Assembly (NCBI GenBank): GCA_017303395.1
Contig: JAFLBN010000009.1
Location: forward strand, 62,001-126,000
DNA length: 64,000 bases
Source of the DNA: Chitinophagales bacterium
Lineage (GTDB): Bacteria; Bacteroidota; Bacteroidia; Chitinophagales; Chitinophagaceae
Direction of reading: 5' to 3'
In this document: one piece after another, positions 8,272-18,691 of the stretch
How positions within the stretch are numbered: position 1 is the first letter of the stretch
Layout of the letters: every line of letters starts with the position of its first letter
Made by a program: the position numbers and the translations under genes
The notes under the pieces: model-generated
What the model was told of the DNA's origin: nothing
Seen by the model: the letters and a program-made list of their open reading frames with translations, nothing else
Databases searched by the model: none

Positions 8272-10422
8272 ATGCCGGTACAAAACATCATGCAGAAAAC
8301 ACATGCAGCAGTAGTAGAGGGGATGACCTGTGGCAATTGCGCGTTGACGATTTCTAAACTGCTGGAAAAGAAAGGGGCTACAAATATATCTGCAAACGCA
8401 GCATCGGGCGATGTGAGCTTTTCGCTTCCTGAAGCACAGGATGTTGCTGTAATCTATGATACCATTGATGGCATGGGTTATCATGTGGTAAGAGAAGGGC
8501 AGGAAGGTATGGGTGCAAACGAACATGCGCATCAGGATAATTCTACACGATATTTAATAATCTGTGCGGCATTTACCATTCCGCTGTTGTTGCACATGTT
8601 TATCTCATGGCATTGGTTACATAACCCTTATGTACAGTTGGTATTATCTACACCTGTATATGCAATAGGTATGTGGGTGTTTGGTAAAAGTGCGCTGCGT
8701 TCATTACAACACCGCCTGCCTAATATGGATGTGTTGATTGTGTTAGGTGCATCCGCGGCATATATCTATTCTATTATTGGTCTTGTGGTTTATACAGACC
8801 GTGCGCACGATTACCTGTTTTTTGAAACAGCGGCATCTATCATAACCTTGGTAATGTTGGGCAATTGGCTGGAGCATCAAACCGTAAAATCTACCACGGT
8901 AGCAATAGATGCGTTGGTAAAACTTCAACCGCAACATGCGCGCATTATTATGACAGATAGTGTAGGCAAAGAAACCATACTGGATGTAGAAAGCAAGTAT
9001 GTACGTGCCGGCGATGTAGTAATGGTGAATCACGGAGACAGTGTGCCAATAGATGGCGAAATAATATATGGCGAGGGGCAGATAGATGAACATATGATAA
9101 CAGGTGAGAGTGTACCCGTACGTAAAATGACTGGCGATGCGGTAGTTGGTGGTACACTGGTTGTAGATGGCAATATTAAAGTGCGCGCTACTACAGTTGG
9201 CAATAGTTCTGTGCTGTCCAACATCATACGCATGGTGCGCGAGGCGCAGGGCACTAAGCCACCGTTGCAAAAACTGGCAGATAAAATCAGTGCCATATTT
9301 GTGCCCACTGTTGCAGGCATTGCATTGCTTACAATTATTATCAATTACTTCTTCCTGCATCACAGCTTTGCAGAGGCTATGATGCGTGCTATAGCTGTTA
9401 TGGTAATATCTTGCCCATGTGCTATGGGGCTTGCAACACCCGCAGCAGTAGCCGTAGGTTTGGGCAGGGCAGCCAGAAATGGTATGCTGATAAAAGGTGG
9501 CGATACATTGGAAAGGTTGAAAACCATCAGGCAGATAGTTTTCGATAAAACAGGCACACTTACCACAGGCAAACTACAGGTAGATGAGTTTGTGTTTGAT
9601 AACAACATCATTAATGAAGCCGATTTCAAATCTGTTGTTGCATCAATCGAAAATCATTCTTCGCACCCTATTGCAAAGTCTGTAAGTAACCAATGGAAAA
9701 ATGAAAAACAAACCGCTTTTGCAGATGTAAAAGAAGTAAAAGGCAAGGGTATGGAAGCCAGAGATGAACAAGGTAATCTCTGGCAACTGGGCTCTGAAAA
9801 ATGGTTGAATAAAGATGCAGCGAAAGCAGGTTATGATTTGTATCTCTATAAAAACAATGAGTATATAGGCGCACTACGTATTACCGACGCATTAAGAACA
9901 GATGCTGTTGCCACTATCAACCAACTGAAAAAAATGGGTTATAAAACCATATTGCTCAGTGGCGATAAGAGGGAGAAATGTGAACGCTTGGCAAGTCAGT
10001 TGGGTATAGATGAGGTTTATGCAGAGCATAGCCCTGAAATGAAGAATGCCAAATTGGATGAGTTGCTTACAAAAGCCCCAACCGCTATGGTGGGCGATGG
10101 TATTAACGATGCACCTGCATTGGCAAAAGCAACGGTTGGCATATCGCTCAGCGAATCTACACAAATAGCTATCCAGTCTGCCAACGTTATATTGTCAAAC
10201 AATCAACTGGGGACTTTGCCCAAAGCCATTCGCCTTGGTATTTATACAGACCAAACCATTAAACAAAATCTGTTCTGGGCATTTTTGTATAATATCATTG
10301 CCATTCCGGTAGCAGCAATGGGTATGCTGAAGCCAACTTATGGCGCTGGTATTATGGCGCTGAGCGATGTGGTGCTGATAATAAACTCACTCAGGCTGGG
10401 TATTCGCAAAATTTCAGATTAG
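8272..10422 (+). CDS. copA: Copper-translocating P1B-type ATPase
   Basis: A 716-aa P-type ATPase. One N-terminal heavy-metal-associated domain carries CGNC at residues 20-23. The membrane metal site is CPC at 381-383 (ISCPCAMGLATP), the mark of P1B-1 copper/silver pumps. Phosphorylation site DKTGT has Asp425, and SSHPIAKS (class HP motif) and GDGINDAPAL follow. It would expel Cu(I) from the cytoplasm. The ATG at 8272 is used, but the in-frame ATG at 8290 would also keep the whole metal-binding domain. It diverges from tsaE with a 22-bp gap, leaving no room for a normal copper-responsive promoter unless this lies inside tsaE. Confidence 0.93.
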   Translation: MPVQNIMQKTHAAVVEGMTCGNCALTISKLLEKKGATNISANAASGDVSFSLPEAQDVAVIYDTIDGMGYHVVREGQEGMGANEHAHQDNSTRYLIICAAFTIPLLLHMFISWHWLHNPYVQLVLSTPVYAIGMWVFGKSALRSLQHRLPNMDVLIVLGASAAYIYSIIGLVVYTDRAHDYLFFETAASIITLVMLGNWLEHQTVKSTTVAIDALVKLQPQHARIIMTDSVGKETILDVESKYVRAGDVVMVNHGDSVPIDGEIIYGEGQIDEHMITGESVPVRKMTGDAVVGGTLVVDGNIKVRATTVGNSSVLSNIIRMVREAQGTKPPLQKLADKISAIFVPTVAGIALLTIIINYFFLHHSFAEAMMRAIAVMVISCPCAMGLATPAAVAVGLGRAARNGMLIKGGDTLERLKTIRQIVFDKTGTLTTGKLQVDEFVFDNNIINEADFKSVVASIENHSSHPIAKSVSNQWKNEKQTAFADVKEVKGKGMEARDEQGNLWQLGSEKWLNKDAAKAGYDLYLYKNNEYIGALRITDALRTDAVATINQLKKMGYKTILLSGDKREKCERLASQLGIDEVYAEHSPEMKNAKLDELLTKAPTAMVGDGINDAPALAKATVGISLSESTQIAIQSANVILSNNQLGTLPKAIRLGIYTDQTIKQNLFWAFLYNIIAIPVAAMGMLKPTYGAGIMALSDVVLIINSLRLGIRKISD

Positions 10423-10514
10423 CGTAATTGTCATAAAAAAGACACACAGGTTACATTTTCCTGCATGGGTTTTGCTAACTTAGTTACCTGAAACCCAACT
10501 CAAATACGCTAAGT

Positions 10515-12740
10515 ATGAGAAGAATTACATTGGCACTATGCCTTATCTTATCACTGAATGCCTCCGCAAATTTCCCGATGTGGAGCAAGTTGTCAAATGT
10601 ACCTGCCTCAGTTAAGCAGGTAGTATTCCCAAGTGCATATACTTTGTTGCAATTGCAGGAAAGTCAATTAAAATCGCTGTTGAGTAAGGATGGCATAACA
10701 ATGCAATTGCCTACACCGGATGGCAAGACAAGAAGTTTTGTTGTAACATCTGCACCATGTATGGAAGCTGGCCTTGCTGCTAAATTTCCTGAAATAAAAA
10801 CATATACCGGTATAGCTACTGATAATAAGAGTGTTACTGCCAAATTCGATTTCACTTATACAGGTTTTCACGCATTGGTGTTCGATGGGGGTAATACATA
10901 CATCATAGATCCGTATGGTGCTAACAGTGCAGGTGGTTATTATGTGTGCTACTATCAGCGCGACATGAACCGTAATAATGACGGTGCGTTTTGTGGTAAT
11001 ACTAATGGTGCGGACAATGAAATACAAACACATAGCCAAATGAGTGTAGGGCGAGGCAAATACCCACCGATGCAAATGAAAGCAAACGGAGCAAACCGTA
11101 AATCTTACAGACTGGCAGTAGCATGTACAGGCGAATATTCTGTTGCTGCAGCAGGTGGTGGCTCTCCTAGCAAAGCGTTGTCTATGAGTGCTATCGTAAC
11201 ATCCATCAATAGGGTGAACGGTCTTTATGAAAGGGAGGTAGGTGTACACATGGACCTTATTAGCAATAATGATGATATTGTTTATTTAGACGGTGGAACA
11301 GACCCTTATGCAAATGGTAGTGGTAATACGATGATGGGGCAAAATCAGACGAATGTTGATGCTGTAATAGGTACAATTAATTATGATATAGGACACGTAT
11401 TTAGTACAGGCGGCGGTGGTATTGCACAGTTAGGCTCGGTATGCGATCCATTGCAAAAGGCACAGGGCGTTACTGGACAGCCAAACCCTTTAGGTGCGGC
11501 TTTCGATTATGATTTTGTAGCACATGAAATGGGGCACCAGTTTGGCGCTGTTCATACATTCAACGCGAATACGGGCTCTTGTGCATCAAATGGTGTGGCA
11601 ACTGCCGCTTATGAACCTGCAGGCGGTACTACCATAATGGCTTATGCTGGTATTTGTTTCGGTAACAATATTCAGAATCATAGCGATGCCTATTTCCATG
11701 CAAAAAGTCTTGATGAGATAACCGAATTTCTTGCAGTAGATGGTGCGCTTTGTGCTACATCTGCGGGTACAGGCAACACTCCGCCTGTTGTGCCCAATTA
11801 TCAGCAATCATATAATATTCCATATCTCACACCTTTTGAGCTGACAGCACCAACTGCAACAGATACAGACCATGATACATTGACATATTGTTGGGAAGAA
11901 TGGGACTTGGGTAGCTTCCGTACGTCTTTTGTAAATACAACTTCCAGCGGACCTATTTTCCGTTCTATGAATCCTGATTTTTCAAGAACACGCATTTTTC
12001 CACGTTTAGATAGCTTGCGCAGAAACGTTACCAATTACTTGGGTGAAAAACTGCCCGAAGTATCGCGCGTGCTCAACTTTAAACTGACAGTAAGGGATAT
12101 TTTGAACGGCAGCGGTACTTTTTACATTCATGACGATTTGATAACGCTTAACGTAACTAATACATCTGGTCCATTCAAAGTAATCTACCCCAATTTATAT
12201 GCAGACTACCTGCAGTCGGGCACATCTTCAACTATTACATGGGATGTTGCAAATACAACAGCAGCACCTGTTGGTTGTAGTAATGTAGATATTCTCTTGT
12301 CTGTAGATGATGGTATAACATTCCCGTATACATTGGCATCAAATACTGCAAATGATGGCACTGAAACTGTAAATATACCTGCGGGTATTTATGCAGGTGG
12401 TTGCAGAATAAAAATAAAAGGTGTTGGCAATGTGTTCTTTGATATGAGCAATGAAGGCTTCCGCATATTCCCGTGGTCTTCTTCGTCAGTAAATAATGTA
12501 GAAGGTGATAATGCTAAAGTATATCCCGTGCCTGCAAAAGAGGTATTGAATATAGAGATAAAAGATAGCGCGAAGTATATGGCAATCATCACCAACGCAA
12601 TGGGGCAGCAGGTTTATACAACAGAAATACAAAATAAGGTTGTAGTAAATACAGCACAGTGGGCTGCGGGTGTTTATTCATTGCAATTAATTAACACAGA
12701 AAACAACGAAGTGCTGAATAAGAAATTTGTCGTTCAATAA
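10515..12740 (+). CDS. Secreted reprolysin-like metalloprotease with T9SS type A sorting domain
   Basis: A 741-aa exported protein. A signal peptide covers residues 1-19 (ends NASA). A propeptide-like region contains APCMEAG, a possible cysteine switch. The catalytic metzincin motif HEMGHQFGAVH is at residues 337-347, followed by a GGTTIMAYAGIC Met-turn. Middle residues 420-640 form Ig-like/fibronectin-like strands (TPTATDTDHDTL style), and the C-terminal ~80 residues are a T9SS sorting domain (KVYPVPAKEVLNIEI ... LNKKFVVQ). It should be exported by Sec, then T9SS, and act as an extracellular endopeptidase. It is monocistronic, bounded by the hairpin at 12761. Confidence 0.9.
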   Translation: MRRITLALCLILSLNASANFPMWSKLSNVPASVKQVVFPSAYTLLQLQESQLKSLLSKDGITMQLPTPDGKTRSFVVTSAPCMEAGLAAKFPEIKTYTGIATDNKSVTAKFDFTYTGFHALVFDGGNTYIIDPYGANSAGGYYVCYYQRDMNRNNDGAFCGNTNGADNEIQTHSQMSVGRGKYPPMQMKANGANRKSYRLAVACTGEYSVAAAGGGSPSKALSMSAIVTSINRVNGLYEREVGVHMDLISNNDDIVYLDGGTDPYANGSGNTMMGQNQTNVDAVIGTINYDIGHVFSTGGGGIAQLGSVCDPLQKAQGVTGQPNPLGAAFDYDFVAHEMGHQFGAVHTFNANTGSCASNGVATAAYEPAGGTTIMAYAGICFGNNIQNHSDAYFHAKSLDEITEFLAVDGALCATSAGTGNTPPVVPNYQQSYNIPYLTPFELTAPTATDTDHDTLTYCWEEWDLGSFRTSFVNTTSSGPIFRSMNPDFSRTRIFPRLDSLRRNVTNYLGEKLPEVSRVLNFKLTVRDILNGSGTFYIHDDLITLNVTNTSGPFKVIYPNLYADYLQSGTSSTITWDVANTTAAPVGCSNVDILLSVDDGITFPYTLASNTANDGTETVNIPAGIYAGGCRIKIKGVGNVFFDMSNEGFRIFPWSSSSVNNVEGDNAKVYPVPAKEVLNIEIKDSAKYMAIITNAMGQQVYTTEIQNKVVVNTAQWAAGVYSLQLINTENNEVLNKKFVVQ

Positions 12741-12760
12741 AACACGACTTACAGATAAGA

Positions 12761-12789
12761 AAAGGGCTGATGAAATTCATCAGCCCTTT
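12761..12789. terminator. Bidirectional intrinsic terminator
   Basis: Near-perfect palindrome AAAGGGCTGATGAA...TTCATCAGCCCTTT with T-rich ends on both strands. It serves the converging metalloprotease and uvrA genes. Confidence 0.8.
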
Positions 12790-12795
12790 ATTGTT

Positions 12796-15648
12796 TTATA
12801 ACTCTTCTTTCAGGTATCTGCCCGTATGGCTCTCTTTTATTTTTGCAATAGCTTCGGGTGTTCCTGCACCAACTAATTGGCCACCGCCACTCCCACCTTC
12901 AGGCCCCATGTCTATAACGTAGTCGGCTACTTTTATCACATCCAGATTGTGCTCTATTACTAAAACTGTATTACCTCTTTCTACTAACCTGTTCAATACT
13001 GCAAGCAGGTGTTTGATATCTTCAAAGTGCAAGCCCGTTGTAGGTTCGTCAAGTATATATATCGTTTGCCCTGTGTCGCGTTTCGAAAGTTCTGTTGCCA
13101 GCTTCACACGTTGCGCTTCGCCGCCGCTTAGTGTTACCGCGCTTTGTCCAAGTGTTACATAGCCAAGGCCTACATCCTGCAGTGTTTTTATTTTGCGGTG
13201 CAGGTAGTTCACGTTCACAAAAAACTCTACGGCTTCATCTACTGTCATGTCCAGTATATCTGCAATAGATTTTCCTTTGTAGCGAATCTCTAGTGTTTCC
13301 CTGTTATAGCGGCGTCCATTACATTTCTCACACGGTACATATACATCCGGCAGGAAGTTCATTTCTATCACACGCATACCGCCACCCTGACATTCTTCGC
13401 ATCTGCCACCTTTTACATTGAAGGAAAAACGCCCAGCATTGTATCCACGGATTTTTGCTTCGGGTACTTGTGCAAACAACTGGCGCACTTCGTTGAAGAA
13501 ACCACAGTATGTTGCCGGGTTGCTACGTGGAGTACGTCCTATCGGGCTCTGGTCTATCTCAATTACTTTATCAAAGTTCTCAACACCATCCGCCTTTTTG
13601 TACGGCATAGGTGTTTGCTTAAAGTTGTGGTAGCAATGCTTGGCAATAATAGGGTAGAGGGTTTCATTTATCAACGTACTCTTGCCACTTCCAGATACAC
13701 CACTTACACACACAAATGTGCCAAGGGGGATTTCTATGTTTACATTCTTAAGGTTATTGCCACTGGCACCTTTTATCACAAACTTTTTGCCATTGCCTTT
13801 GCGACGTTCTTTGGGTACTTCTATTTTCAGTTGATGATTCAGGTAGCCTGCAGTTGTTGTATTACCTTTCAGTATTTCAGCAGGTGTGCCTTGTGTTACA
13901 ATACGTCCACCGTGTTTACCGGCAGCAGGGCCTATATCTATAAGATAGTCGGATGCCAGCATGATGTCTTTGTCATGCTCTACTACCAATACGCTATTAC
14001 CACCATCGCGAAGGTTTTTCAACGCGCTTATCAGTTTGTGGTTATCGCGTTGGTGCAGGCCAATGCTCGGCTCATCCAGTATATAGGTTATACCTGTAAG
14101 CTGCGAGCCTATCTGCGTAGCTAGGCGTATGCGCTGGCTTTCGCCACCACTTAGTGTGCGTGTTGCGCGGTCCAGTGTCAGGTAGTGTAGTCCTACATCA
14201 AGGAGGAAGTGCAGCCTGTCGCGTATTTCTTTCAGTATGTCTTTGGCAATCGTGTTCTGCTTTTTGCTTAGTTTCTTTTCTACTGTCTTAAACCATTCAC
14301 CCAAATCTTGTAGAGACATCTGCGTCAACTCAGCAATATTCTTTTCTGCAAGCTTAAACCATAGGCTTTCTTTCTTCAGCCTTGCGCCATTACATTCAGG
14401 GCATGTGCTCAATTCCATATAACCCTCTGCCCAGTCGCGTATGGCTTCACTGCTTGTTTCATTAAACCAACGCAGCAGCATGTTTACGATACCCTCATAT
14501 TGATTCTCCGCTACTTTTTGTGTGTAGCCTTCACTGTCATCATTCTCATATGTAATGATGCCATCTTCATTGCCGTACAACAGTATGTTGAGTTGCTTGG
14601 CGGGTATATCTTTTACCGGTGTGGTAAGCGATATTTTATTCTTCTTTGCAAGTATGGTTGCCTGGTTGAAAGTCCACGATTCTCTTTCGCCTCCAAGCGG
14701 AGTTATAGCTCCGTCATTAATGCTCTTAGTATTATCAGGTATTACTTCGTTCATGTTTACCTGATATACACTTCCAAGCCCTTTGCACTTAGGGCATGCA
14801 CCATACGGAGAGTTGAACGAAAATGTATTCGGAGAAGGTTCTTCGTAAGAAAGCCCCGTCTCTGCGCACATCAATTGCTTGCTATATTGTGTAACGCTGT
14901 TCTTGTCTGCATCCAGCAAGAACATGAGGTCTTTACCTGTCTGCAGGCTTTTCTGAATGCTTTGGCTAAGACGTGCCATTGCATCGGGTTGCACTATCAG
15001 GCGGTCAATGACCAATTCTATATCGTGTATCTTATACCTGTCAAGCTGCATGCGCTCTTTCATCTCTACTATCTCACCATCTACACGCACTTTCAGGTAG
15101 CCTTGTTTACGTAGCTGTTCAAACAATTCACGATAGTGCCCTTTACGACCACGTACTATGGGGGCGAGCAGCACTATCTTTTTGCCGTCAAAGTTTTGCT
15201 GCACATGCTCAACAATTTCATCTTCGCTGAACTTGGTCATCTTCTTGCCTGTGTTGTAAGAATATGCTTCAGCAACACGCGCATACAGCAAGCGCATAAA
15301 GTCATATACCTCTGTAACAGTACCTACAGTAGAGCGCGGATTTCTGTTAGTAGTCTTTTGCTCTATAGAGATAACAGGAGACAGTCCGCTCACTTTATCA
15401 ACATCAGGTCGGTCAAGATCGCCCATAAACTGGCGGGCATAAGCGGCAAAGCTTTCCATATACCTCCTTTGCCCTTCGGCAAAAATGGTGTCGAATGCCA
15501 GTGATGATTTACCGCTGCCACTGATGCCTGTAATAACTACCAGCTGATTTTTGGGAATGCGTACATCAATGTTTTTGAGATTGTGTACACGTGCGCCTAA
15601 AACTTCTATATAATTTTTGGTTGCAGCAACCGATTCTTTCTTAGCCAT
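12796..15648 (-). CDS. uvrA: Excinuclease ABC subunit UvrA
   Basis: A 950-aa protein with two ABC ATPase modules. First Walker A is GISGSGKSS near residue 40, second is GVSGSGKST near 650. Signature motifs are LSGGESQRIRLA and LSGGEAQRVKLA. Two zinc modules with CxxC pairs are visible (CPKCKGLG and CEECQGGG). UvrA scans DNA as a dimer, finds bulky lesions and loads UvrB for nucleotide excision repair. Length is normal for the family. The downstream hairpin is shared with the opposite gene. There is a 76-bp gap to the upstream polyprenyl synthase gene on the same strand. Confidence 0.97.
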   Translation of the reverse strand: MAKKESVAATKNYIEVLGARVHNLKNIDVRIPKNQLVVITGISGSGKSSLAFDTIFAEGQRRYMESFAAYARQFMGDLDRPDVDKVSGLSPVISIEQKTTNRNPRSTVGTVTEVYDFMRLLYARVAEAYSYNTGKKMTKFSEDEIVEHVQQNFDGKKIVLLAPIVRGRKGHYRELFEQLRKQGYLKVRVDGEIVEMKERMQLDRYKIHDIELVIDRLIVQPDAMARLSQSIQKSLQTGKDLMFLLDADKNSVTQYSKQLMCAETGLSYEEPSPNTFSFNSPYGACPKCKGLGSVYQVNMNEVIPDNTKSINDGAITPLGGERESWTFNQATILAKKNKISLTTPVKDIPAKQLNILLYGNEDGIITYENDDSEGYTQKVAENQYEGIVNMLLRWFNETSSEAIRDWAEGYMELSTCPECNGARLKKESLWFKLAEKNIAELTQMSLQDLGEWFKTVEKKLSKKQNTIAKDILKEIRDRLHFLLDVGLHYLTLDRATRTLSGGESQRIRLATQIGSQLTGITYILDEPSIGLHQRDNHKLISALKNLRDGGNSVLVVEHDKDIMLASDYLIDIGPAAGKHGGRIVTQGTPAEILKGNTTTAGYLNHQLKIEVPKERRKGNGKKFVIKGASGNNLKNVNIEIPLGTFVCVSGVSGSGKSTLINETLYPIIAKHCYHNFKQTPMPYKKADGVENFDKVIEIDQSPIGRTPRSNPATYCGFFNEVRQLFAQVPEAKIRGYNAGRFSFNVKGGRCEECQGGGMRVIEMNFLPDVYVPCEKCNGRRYNRETLEIRYKGKSIADILDMTVDEAVEFFVNVNYLHRKIKTLQDVGLGYVTLGQSAVTLSGGEAQRVKLATELSKRDTGQTIYILDEPTTGLHFEDIKHLLAVLNRLVERGNTVLVIEHNLDVIKVADYVIDMGPEGGSGGGQLVGAGTPEAIAKIKESHTGRYLKEEL

Positions 15649-15724
15649 AACAATGCCTCCTGCCGTAGAGGAGTTGCAAGATAAACAAAGAGGGGATGAA
15701 ACAGTTCGCAGAAAATATTATAGG

Positions 15725-16687
15725 CTAGTACTTTCTGTCTATGGCATAGTTCACCAAAGATTCCATGGCGTCTCTTGCTGGTGTCTGAGGATATTCCTTC
15801 AGCATGGCAAGTGCTTCTTCTTTGTATGCATTCATTTTCTGTGTAGCGTACTCTATACCGCCAGATTTGTTCACGATGTCTATCACCTCTTCTACCTTCT
15901 TACGGTCGGTATTCTGGTTTTTGACGATGTAGATGATTTTGCGTTTAGTGGCAGCATCTGCATTATTAAGGGTATAGATTAGCGGCAGCGTCATTTTCTT
16001 TTCCTTAATATCTATGCCTGTAGGTTTCCCCACATTATCCTGCCCGTAGTCGAAAAGGTCATCTTTTATCTGGAATGCGATGCCCACTTTTTCGCCAAAA
16101 AGCCTGAAATGTTCAGATACCTTCAGGTCGTCTGTAGCAGAATATGCACCTGCCGAGCAGGCAGATGATAGGAGAGAGGCCGTTTTTGCTCTTATGATTT
16201 CGAAGTATATTTCTTCTTTAATGTCGAGCTTTCTGGCTTTTTCCATCTGCAAAAGCTCACCTTCGCTCATTTCCTTCACTGCACGGGATGTTATCTTCAA
16301 AATCTCAAAATCATCATTATCAAGGGATAATAAAAGGCCTTTTGCAAGCAGATAATCGCCCACAAGCACGGCAATTTTGTTTTTCCAGAGGGCATTTATG
16401 GAGAAAAAACCTCGCCTCAGCATGGCATTATCCACAACATCGTCGTGTACAAGGGTGGCCGTATGCAGCAATTCTATGAGGGAAGCAGCCCTGTAGGTCT
16501 TGTCTTTTATCTCACCGGCTATTTTGGCCGAAAGGAATACGAACATGGGGCGCATTTGCTTGCCCTTACGGCGGATGATGAACCGCATAATCCTGTCCAG
16601 CAAAGGGTTTGAGCCTTTTACACTATCAGAAAACTTCTTCTCAAACAAATCCAATTCCTGCCCAATAACCTGCTTTACAAGCTCCAT
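15725..16687 (-). CDS. Trans-polyprenyl diphosphate synthase
   Basis: A 320-aa isoprenoid synthase. The two aspartate-rich Mg-binding motifs are present: DDVVD in LVHDDVVDNAMLRRG and DDLFD in QIKDDLFDYGQ. The KGKQMRPMFVFL segment matches the substrate-binding region at the N-terminus. It condenses isopentenyl diphosphate onto an allylic chain; in Bacteroidota the usual product is the heptaprenyl or octaprenyl side chain of menaquinone. The chain length cannot be fixed from sequence alone. A TACATTTA box lies about 17 bp before the start on the minus strand, a weak promoter candidate. Confidence 0.88.
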   Translation of the reverse strand: MELVKQVIGQELDLFEKKFSDSVKGSNPLLDRIMRFIIRRKGKQMRPMFVFLSAKIAGEIKDKTYRAASLIELLHTATLVHDDVVDNAMLRRGFFSINALWKNKIAVLVGDYLLAKGLLLSLDNDDFEILKITSRAVKEMSEGELLQMEKARKLDIKEEIYFEIIRAKTASLLSSACSAGAYSATDDLKVSEHFRLFGEKVGIAFQIKDDLFDYGQDNVGKPTGIDIKEKKMTLPLIYTLNNADAATKRKIIYIVKNQNTDRKKVEEVIDIVNKSGGIEYATQKMNAYKEEALAMLKEYPQTPARDAMESLVNYAIDRKY

Positions 16688-16833
16688 AACGTGTTAATAA
16701 TCGGTAAATGTAATGTTAACCTATAGTAAAAAAAGCAAAAATCGTTGATGTAATTGATACTTAAAACTACTTTTACGTCCTATACTCTCAAAGTGATATT
16801 TGAAAAAATATAAGATATTTAGTTTTAATGTTC

Positions 16834-16865
16834 TTTGTTTTTTTAAATGGTGTAGCGTACCTTTG
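16834..16865 (+). promoter_or_regulatory. Strong Bacteroidota promoter of the OmpA-family gene
   Basis: TTTG (16834-16837), 20-bp spacer, TACCTTTG (16858-16865): a perfect match to both consensus boxes. It decides the gene start, because it lies inside the longer open frame that begins at 16828, so translation must start at ATG 16915 with a leader of about 45 nt. Confidence 0.8.
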
Positions 16866-16914
16866 TCATGTTTTGAGTATTTTAACCAAAATTTGTATAA
16901 TTAAACAATCTGTT

Positions 16915-18669
16915 ATGGTCAACAAAAAGTACCTATTGCTAGCCAGTGTATGCTCCTTATTGGCAACGCAGCCGGTATTTGCGCAAGAAGGTGTTCAAAC
17001 CGCAAAATGGTCTGGACGTGATATGACATATCGCGGTCAGAGCTACGATGTTTTGGATACGAATTACGTACCCGGCTTCCGTATGAAACAACATCGCAAA
17101 TTCTTAAACCATCAATATGCATTCCCTGCACGTCCTCGTAACATGTGGGAAATCGGCTTCGGTGCTGGTTTGTACAATGTATCGGGCGACGTACCAAGCC
17201 TGATGGCATGGCAAACTAAAGGCGGCGGCGGTATGGGTTACCACCTGCACGTTCGCAAAGCTTGGGGCTATGTATTCTCTACTCGTTTGCAATACGTTTA
17301 TGGTACTGCAAAAGGTATGCAGTGGCAAGAAAGCCGCAACTATCGTTTCAACCCGGCTTGGAAAGATTTCTATCAGGCAGCTATCCTGGATAATCTGAAC
17401 CAACCTACTGATCCTGTTTTCTATAACTATCGTTTAGAAGCACATCAGTTGAACTTGGATATGATTGCGTCTCTGAACAACATCAAATTCCACAAAGCTA
17501 AAACAGGTATCTCTGCTTATGCTTTTGTAGGTCTTGGTGCTTATGCATACAACACTCGTGTTGATGCTAGGGATAAATCAGGTCAGGCTTACGACTTCCA
17601 TCAGATACTGAGGAATCAAAGCCCTGCTGACTCTTTCTATCTGGTTAGAAACCAAATTCACGAAAATCACAGAGATATCCAGAAAGCGCTTCAAGCTGGT
17701 ATGGATGGTGAATATGAACAAGATGCAGAACACGAACGCGATCGTCGTCGTCCTGAAATCTTCAACAATAAAACTTTGCAGTTTGCTCCTAGCTTCGGTC
17801 TTGGTTTCCAAATCCGTCTGAGCCAACGTATTAACCTTTCTATCGAAGACCGCGTTACTATTCCTTGGGATGATGACCTGTTAGATGGTCAGCGTTGGTC
17901 TGAACAAGTATTCGGTTCTCCGGTACAAACTAACCAAAACGATGCGGTTAACTACCTGAATCTGGGTCTGAACTTCAATCTGGGTAACAAACGTAAGAGC
18001 ATTGAGCCTCTGTACTGGGTTAACCCACTGGATCATGCATACAACGAGCTGTCTTACCCTCGTCATATGCAACTGCCTGACCCAATCCTGCCTGACAGCG
18101 ATGGTGATGGTATCACTGATCAATTCGACAAATGTCCTGGTACTCCTGCAGGTGTTGCTGTTGACAGCCACGGTTGCCCACTGGATACAGATGGTGATGG
18201 TGTACCTGATGATCGTGATAAACAACTGATCACTCCGACTGAATGTCAACCTGTTGACGCTGACGGTGTAGGTAAATGCCCTTGTCCGGAAGGTTGTGGC
18301 ACAGTTACTTCATCTTGCGGTAGCATAGGTGCAGGTAGCATCACATTCGATAATAATGCTTCTAAGATCCGCCCTGCAGCTCAGGCTCAACTGGCTACAC
18401 TGGCAGCTCAAATGCAAGCTAACCCAACATGTAAAGTTGTTATAACTGGTGCTGGTAACGGTAGCAAAATTCAACAGCAACGTTCTTGGGATCGTGTAAA
18501 CGGTATCATCGAATACATGAGCGAAAAACACGGTATCGATCGTAACAAATTTATCTTCCAATATGGCCAAGCTGGTGATGCAAATGGTGTAATGTACCGT
18601 TCTGCAATGCCTGGTGAAGAAGGTCCTACTAACGTAGCGCCTCCATTCCCTAACCTGAGGAGAGATTAA
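16915..18669 (+). CDS. OmpA-family outer-membrane protein with thrombospondin type 3 repeats
   Basis: A 584-aa protein from ATG 16915, with signal peptide MVNKKYLLLASVCSLL... ending VFAQ. The N-terminal half is an outer-membrane barrel-like region with an acidic loop (EYEQDAEHERDRRRPE). Calcium-binding type 3 repeats begin near residue 395 (DSDGDGITDQFDKCPGTP, DTDGDGVPDD). The last ~110 residues resemble an OmpA C-terminal domain (GSITFDNNASKIRP), but the peptidoglycan-binding Asp region is replaced by ITGAGNGSKIQQQRSW. Codons favour GCT, ACT, CGT and CTG, unlike most neighbours that prefer GCA and ACA, a sign of very high expression. The perfect promoter supports that. Confidence 0.88.
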   Translation: MVNKKYLLLASVCSLLATQPVFAQEGVQTAKWSGRDMTYRGQSYDVLDTNYVPGFRMKQHRKFLNHQYAFPARPRNMWEIGFGAGLYNVSGDVPSLMAWQTKGGGGMGYHLHVRKAWGYVFSTRLQYVYGTAKGMQWQESRNYRFNPAWKDFYQAAILDNLNQPTDPVFYNYRLEAHQLNLDMIASLNNIKFHKAKTGISAYAFVGLGAYAYNTRVDARDKSGQAYDFHQILRNQSPADSFYLVRNQIHENHRDIQKALQAGMDGEYEQDAEHERDRRRPEIFNNKTLQFAPSFGLGFQIRLSQRINLSIEDRVTIPWDDDLLDGQRWSEQVFGSPVQTNQNDAVNYLNLGLNFNLGNKRKSIEPLYWVNPLDHAYNELSYPRHMQLPDPILPDSDGDGITDQFDKCPGTPAGVAVDSHGCPLDTDGDGVPDDRDKQLITPTECQPVDADGVGKCPCPEGCGTVTSSCGSIGAGSITFDNNASKIRPAAQAQLATLAAQMQANPTCKVVITGAGNGSKIQQQRSWDRVNGIIEYMSEKHGIDRNKFIFQYGQAGDANGVMYRSAMPGEEGPTNVAPPFPNLRRD

Positions 18670-18691
18670 TAATACCAGACTTCATAACAGA

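Noticed and set aside
16680-16720. GTTAAT/GTTAAC words before the polyprenyl synthase gene as a third regulator site
   Set aside because: Spacing between the words is not 10-11 bp, so it does not fit the motif seen at 26 and 28 kb.
16828-16914. 29-codon N-terminal extension of the OmpA-family gene
   Set aside because: Contains both promoter boxes, and the signal peptide only fits a start at 16915.
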